7,923 bases of DNA, from contig NYXM01000015.1 in assembly GCA_002685655.1 (NCBI GenBank), positions 8,251 through 16,173 on the forward strand, read 5' to 3'. A program made the position numbers and the translations under genes. Shown one piece after another: positions 5,235-7,923 of this stretch; position 1 is the stretch's first letter; every line of letters begins with the position of its first letter. The DNA comes from Planctomycetaceae bacterium. GTDB lineage: Bacteria; Planctomycetota; Planctomycetia; Pirellulales; Pirellulaceae. The notes under the pieces were generated by a model that was not told the DNA's origin, searched no databases, and saw only the letters and a program-made list of their open reading frames with translations.

Positions 5235-7112
5235 ATGAAGAGCCAGTCGATCACACGCTTTCTTGCTGGCTTCCAGTTAGCAGCTCTGGCCCTACTATTG
5301 GTTGGCGTTGCCAGTTCGTGGGGCGTTGCGGCCACGCCCGCGCAGACTCGCGCAGCGAAGGCCTTGAATACGCAAATCCGCAAAGCAGGATCGCTTTACA
5401 CGCAAGGCAAATTCGACGAATCCGCCGAGGTCGTCAAGGCAGTTCAGGGGAAGATGGCAGAACTCGCCAAAGACGCTGACGACGACATGATCAATCTGCT
5501 GGAGCCAGTCCGAAATCGAGTGATCCGGGCCCACGCGCTGCTCGAATTAGAGGGCATCGAGCTGCCGGCGATTGTCAACATTGAGAAACCAAAGCCCCCA
5601 ATTCCACCCGGTGGAGGCATCAGCTTTGTTAAACAGATCGCCCCGTTGCTCATCAAAAAATGTGAAAACTGCCACATAAACAATGCGCGTGGCGAATTCA
5701 GCATGGTGAATTTCGCCGCGCTGATGAAGGGATCATCGGCGGGCGTCGTGATCTTTCCTGGCGACGCATCGGGTAGCCGTATCATCGAGATGATCGACAG
5801 TGGTGACATGCCGCGCGGTGGGGGCAAGGTGACACCTGCGGAGTTCAAGACGTTGAAAGACTGGATCACGCAGGGAGCAAAATACGATGGCGAGGATCCT
5901 CAAGTTGGCCTCAAGACGCTGGCTCCTGACGCGGTGGGGCAAGCTGGGCCAGCACTGACGGTTGCGAAATCAACGGGTAAGGAAACCGTCAGCTTCGCGG
6001 GCGACATCGCGGCAGTCCTGGCCACGAACTGTAATGGCTGCCACGTCAACGCGCAACGTGTGCGCGGCGGGCTGAACATGTCCAACTTTCAAGGTCTCCT
6101 GAAAGGTGGCGACAGCGGGCCACCCCTGGTGCCTGGCAAACCGGTCGACAGCTTGTTGATCCAACGCATTAAAGGCGAAGGTGGCGAGGCGCGGATGCCC
6201 ATGGGACGCACACCACTGTCAGACGAAGTGATCGGCAAAATCGAAAAATGGATCTCTGAAGGTGCGACGTTCGATGGACCTAATCCCAATCAAGACGTTG
6301 TCCGCGTTGCCGCTCTGGCCCGAGCCCAGTCCTCGACACACGAAGAACTGAGCGCCGCACGCGCCGAGTTGGCCGGAAAGAACTGGCGGCTTGGGATGCC
6401 CGGCTTCGAGGCGCAGACAGCAATAACAACGAATTTCCTCTTAATGGGCAGCATGGGCGAAGCGAGCTTGCATGAATATGGCGAGACCGCTGAGAAACTC
6501 GCACCACGCGTCACGGCGATGGTCGGAGCGCCTTCCGACGAGGCACTGGTCAAGGGGCGGATGACACTGTTCTTCTTTCGACAGCGTTACGACTACAGTG
6601 AATTCGGCCAGATGGTCGAAAAACGCGAGATTCCTCGCGGTTGGCGTGGCCATTGGAGGTACGACATTGTTGATGCTTACGGAGCCCTGATCCCGCCGCG
6701 CGCCGACGAATATTCATTGGACAGTCTGATCAGCGAGCAGTTGGCGGCTACCTATGTGGCCAGCCTCTCGGACACACCGCAGTGGTTTGCCGATGGAGTG
6801 GGTCGCGTCGTGGCGTCTCGCATCGCGGCTAAGGATTCACGCGTGACTGCGTGGAATAGTGAACTACCCGGTATCCTGGGATCGTTGGCAAGACCCGATG
6901 ATTTCTTAAACGGCAAGATCCCCCCTGAATCGGCGGCACTTGCCGGCTACAGTTTCGTCAAATTCCTCATGAAAGATTCAAAGCGAACCGGTGCCCTGCT
7001 GGACGCGCTGCGCGGCGGAGAGAGGTTTGCCGAGGCGTTTGCTGAGATCTACGGCGGCAGTCCAGCCCAAGCCACGGAGATTTGGGCACGTACGGCGAGC
7101 CGGCGGCGATAG
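5235..7112 (+). CDS. exported diheme c-type cytochrome fused to a peptidase-MA-like (probably inactive) domain
   Basis: The 625-residue protein starts at the ATG at 5235; a TTG two codons earlier is possible. Residues 1-34 are a signal peptide (long hydrophobic core, likely cleavage after VAA). Residues 35-110 are helical with a TPR-like QGKFDES stretch, followed by a Pro-rich linker (KPKPPIPPGGG). Two tandem c-type heme domains of the planctomycete PSCyt1 kind follow: CENCH (143-147) with a likely axial Met in DMPRGG (M192), and CNGCH (266-270) with Met in RMPMG (M321). Both end alike (ITQGAKYDG, ISEGATFDG), showing duplication. Residues 370-625 resemble peptidase-MA/DUF1570 proteins (PQWFADGVG at 515-523, C-terminal AGYSFVKFL), but where HExxH belongs the sequence is ISEQLAATYV (499-508), lacking both histidines. 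It is predicted periplasmic; electron transfer or heme-linked sensing is inference. No good ribosome site is visible. Confidence 0.85.
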   Translation: MKSQSITRFLAGFQLAALALLLVGVASSWGVAATPAQTRAAKALNTQIRKAGSLYTQGKFDESAEVVKAVQGKMAELAKDADDDMINLLEPVRNRVIRAHALLELEGIELPAIVNIEKPKPPIPPGGGISFVKQIAPLLIKKCENCHINNARGEFSMVNFAALMKGSSAGVVIFPGDASGSRIIEMIDSGDMPRGGGKVTPAEFKTLKDWITQGAKYDGEDPQVGLKTLAPDAVGQAGPALTVAKSTGKETVSFAGDIAAVLATNCNGCHVNAQRVRGGLNMSNFQGLLKGGDSGPPLVPGKPVDSLLIQRIKGEGGEARMPMGRTPLSDEVIGKIEKWISEGATFDGPNPNQDVVRVAALARAQSSTHEELSAARAELAGKNWRLGMPGFEAQTAITTNFLLMGSMGEASLHEYGETAEKLAPRVTAMVGAPSDEALVKGRMTLFFFRQRYDYSEFGQMVEKREIPRGWRGHWRYDIVDAYGALIPPRADEYSLDSLISEQLAATYVASLSDTPQWFADGVGRVVASRIAAKDSRVTAWNSELPGILGSLARPDDFLNGKIPPESAALAGYSFVKFLMKDSKRTGALLDALRGGERFAEAFAEIYGGSPAQATEIWARTASRRR

Positions 7113-7120
7113 AGCGGATT

Positions 7121-7135
7121 ATGCGTGGAACGCAT
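7121..7135. repeat. short inverted repeat before the lipoprotein gene
   Basis: ATGCG (7121-7125) and CGCAT (7131-7135) flank TGGAA. It lies 8 nt after the stop of the diheme gene and 11 nt before TAAAAT (7147-7152), a plausible -10 box with no good -35. It may be a small operator or a weak processing hairpin. Confidence 0.3.
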
Positions 7136-7174
7136 CACACCGTTGATAAAATAAAGCAGGGACTGAGGACTTTC

Positions 7175-7181
7175 GGAGGAG
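7175..7181 (+). promoter_or_regulatory. strong ribosome binding site of the lipoprotein gene
   Basis: GGAGGAG sits 8 nt before the ATG at 7190. It is the best Shine-Dalgarno in the window and rules out the in-frame ATG inside the preceding gene. Confidence 0.75.
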
Positions 7182-7189
7182 TTGTCGCA

Positions 7190-7765
7190 ATGTCGCAGAG
7201 AATTCTTTTGACTGTGTCATTCGCATTCGCTTTGTTATTGTCTTGCAGCGGATGCAAGGAGTCTCAAAGAACCGAGCGTAAGATGAATCAAACAAATGAC
7301 GGAGTGTCACCCAACCAAGAGCTTCTCGACGAAGTAAATGCCGCGGGAACTTGGTTTCACGCGAAGAAAGTGCGGCCGATTTGGGCCAAGAGCGTCGATA
7401 AGCAGCAGACGGTCAAGACGATCGAGGGTGAGGAAACCGTCAGCGCCGGCGACTTTCTTTGCCGGGGCGAGATCGGTGAAATATGGCCGCAGACCGCGGC
7501 GAAATTGCAGCAGAAGTACAACGCGACGGGCGAAGTGGACAACGACGGCTGGGAGAAGTATGTTCCGAATCCGGACGCCAAAGGCGTATGGGCTGCACAA
7601 CTCGACCACACATTCCAAGTGCACGCCTCGTGGGGAGTGTTATCTGGCAAGCCCGGCGATTATTTGGTGAAGGGCTATGACGATACGGATGTCGACTATC
7701 CGGAAGACATTTGGATCGTCGACAAAGACCTATTCGGCGCGACGTATGAGAAAGTGGGACCCTGA
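7190..7765 (+). CDS. small lipoprotein with two GDY-type repeat modules (PGDYG-like)
   Basis: The protein has 191 residues. Residues 1-22 form a lipoprotein signal: MSQR, a hydrophobic core, then LLSCSGC, with lipidation at C19 or C22. After a polar linker come two similar modules. The first runs IWAKSVD...VSAGDFLCRG (64-93) and EIWP (97-100); the second VWAAQLD...GKPGDYLVKG (133-162) and DIWIV (173-177), ending F182 and Y186. W65/W134, A66/A135, D70/D139, G87/G156, D88/D157, F89/Y158, L90/L159 and G93/G162 align without gaps at an offset of 69, so the protein arose by internal duplication. The GDYLVKG...IWIV...F...Y pattern recalls the Pfam PGDYG family, whose role is not known to me. It is probably membrane-anchored and extracytoplasmic. 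It starts 77 nt after the diheme gene, so co-transcription is possible. Confidence 0.8.
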   Translation: MSQRILLTVSFAFALLLSCSGCKESQRTERKMNQTNDGVSPNQELLDEVNAAGTWFHAKKVRPIWAKSVDKQQTVKTIEGEETVSAGDFLCRGEIGEIWPQTAAKLQQKYNATGEVDNDGWEKYVPNPDAKGVWAAQLDHTFQVHASWGVLSGKPGDYLVKGYDDTDVDYPEDIWIVDKDLFGATYEKVGP

Positions 7766-7804
7766 CGCCGCCGTGTCGTTCCTATCAGTCGGCCCTGTTT
7801 TTCG

Positions 7805-7821
7805 GTAGAGACCGGCTCTAC
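7805..7821. terminator. short hairpin after the lipoprotein gene, weak terminator candidate
   Basis: GTAGAG (7805-7810) and CTCTAC (7816-7821) form a perfect 6-bp stem around ACCGG, 40 nt after the stop. A T-run (TGTTTTT) lies before rather than after the stem, so this is not a standard rho-independent terminator. The rest of the tail to 7923 holds a 9-nt direct repeat GGCGAGGCT (7845-7853 and 7899-7907) and no convincing gene. Confidence 0.3.
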
Positions 7822-7923
7822 AGCGGACATGATTCAACCGGGTGGGCGAGGCTTTCGACGCGAAATGCACAATTTGCCTGATTGCCTCCGTCGCAAACGG
7901 CGAGGCTGACGACGACGGGCCGA

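Noticed and set aside
7818..7922. Minus-strand frame open to the right edge, perhaps the 3' end of a gene.
   Set aside because: Only about 34 codons are visible, with no motif, so it cannot be told from chance.

Overview
The window looks like chromosomal DNA from a planctomycete, most likely a Pirellula/Rhodopirellula-type lineage. The evidence is a Ser/Thr kinase with the N-terminal extension typical of planctomycete kinases, tandem planctomycete-type heme c domains behind a signal peptide, moderately high GC, long intergenic gaps, and a mix of genes with and without Shine-Dalgarno sites. No rRNA, tRNA, CRISPR array, transposase or phage gene was seen, and nothing suggests a mobile island.

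Layout. (1) Positions 1-1414, minus strand: the 5' part of a PknB-like Ser/Thr kinase gene running off the left edge. (2) Positions 1415-1849: a divergent intergenic region with a good sigma70-type promoter (TTGACG-17-GATAAT) firing rightward and a palindromic leader. (3) Positions 1850-3892, plus strand: a tight three-gene operon of a glutaredoxin-like protein, a TIGR04282/DUF2064-type nucleotidyl/glycosyl transferase, and ThiO glycine oxidase. The spacings are 22 nt and then a 4-nt ATGA overlap. (4) Positions 3893-4294: a gap with no recognisable gene and a small repeat cluster. (5) Positions 4295-5002: a very basic protein with a HELGH metallopeptidase motif and an ImmA/IrrE-like downstream signature. 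(6) Positions 5003-5234: a gap with an inverted repeat. (7) Positions 5235-7112: an exported protein with two tandem c-type heme domains fused to what looks like a catalytically dead peptidase-MA (DUF1570-like) domain. (8) Positions 7190-7765: a small lipoprotein built from an internal duplication of a GDY-type module. (9) Positions 7766-7923: a tail with a short hairpin.

How the genes relate. ThiO oxidises glycine to the imine used in thiazole (thiamine) synthesis; the glutaredoxin-like protein and the transferase are co-transcribed with it, but their link to thiamine is unproven. The diheme protein and the lipoprotein both face the periplasm or outer surface and lie 77 nt apart, so they may work together.

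The observations most worth a second look are the diheme/pseudo-peptidase fusion, the exactly phased internal duplication in the lipoprotein, the basic HELGH protein, the conserved-looking three-gene operon, and several strong hairpins inside coding sequence. I do not see a clearly new multi-gene system.
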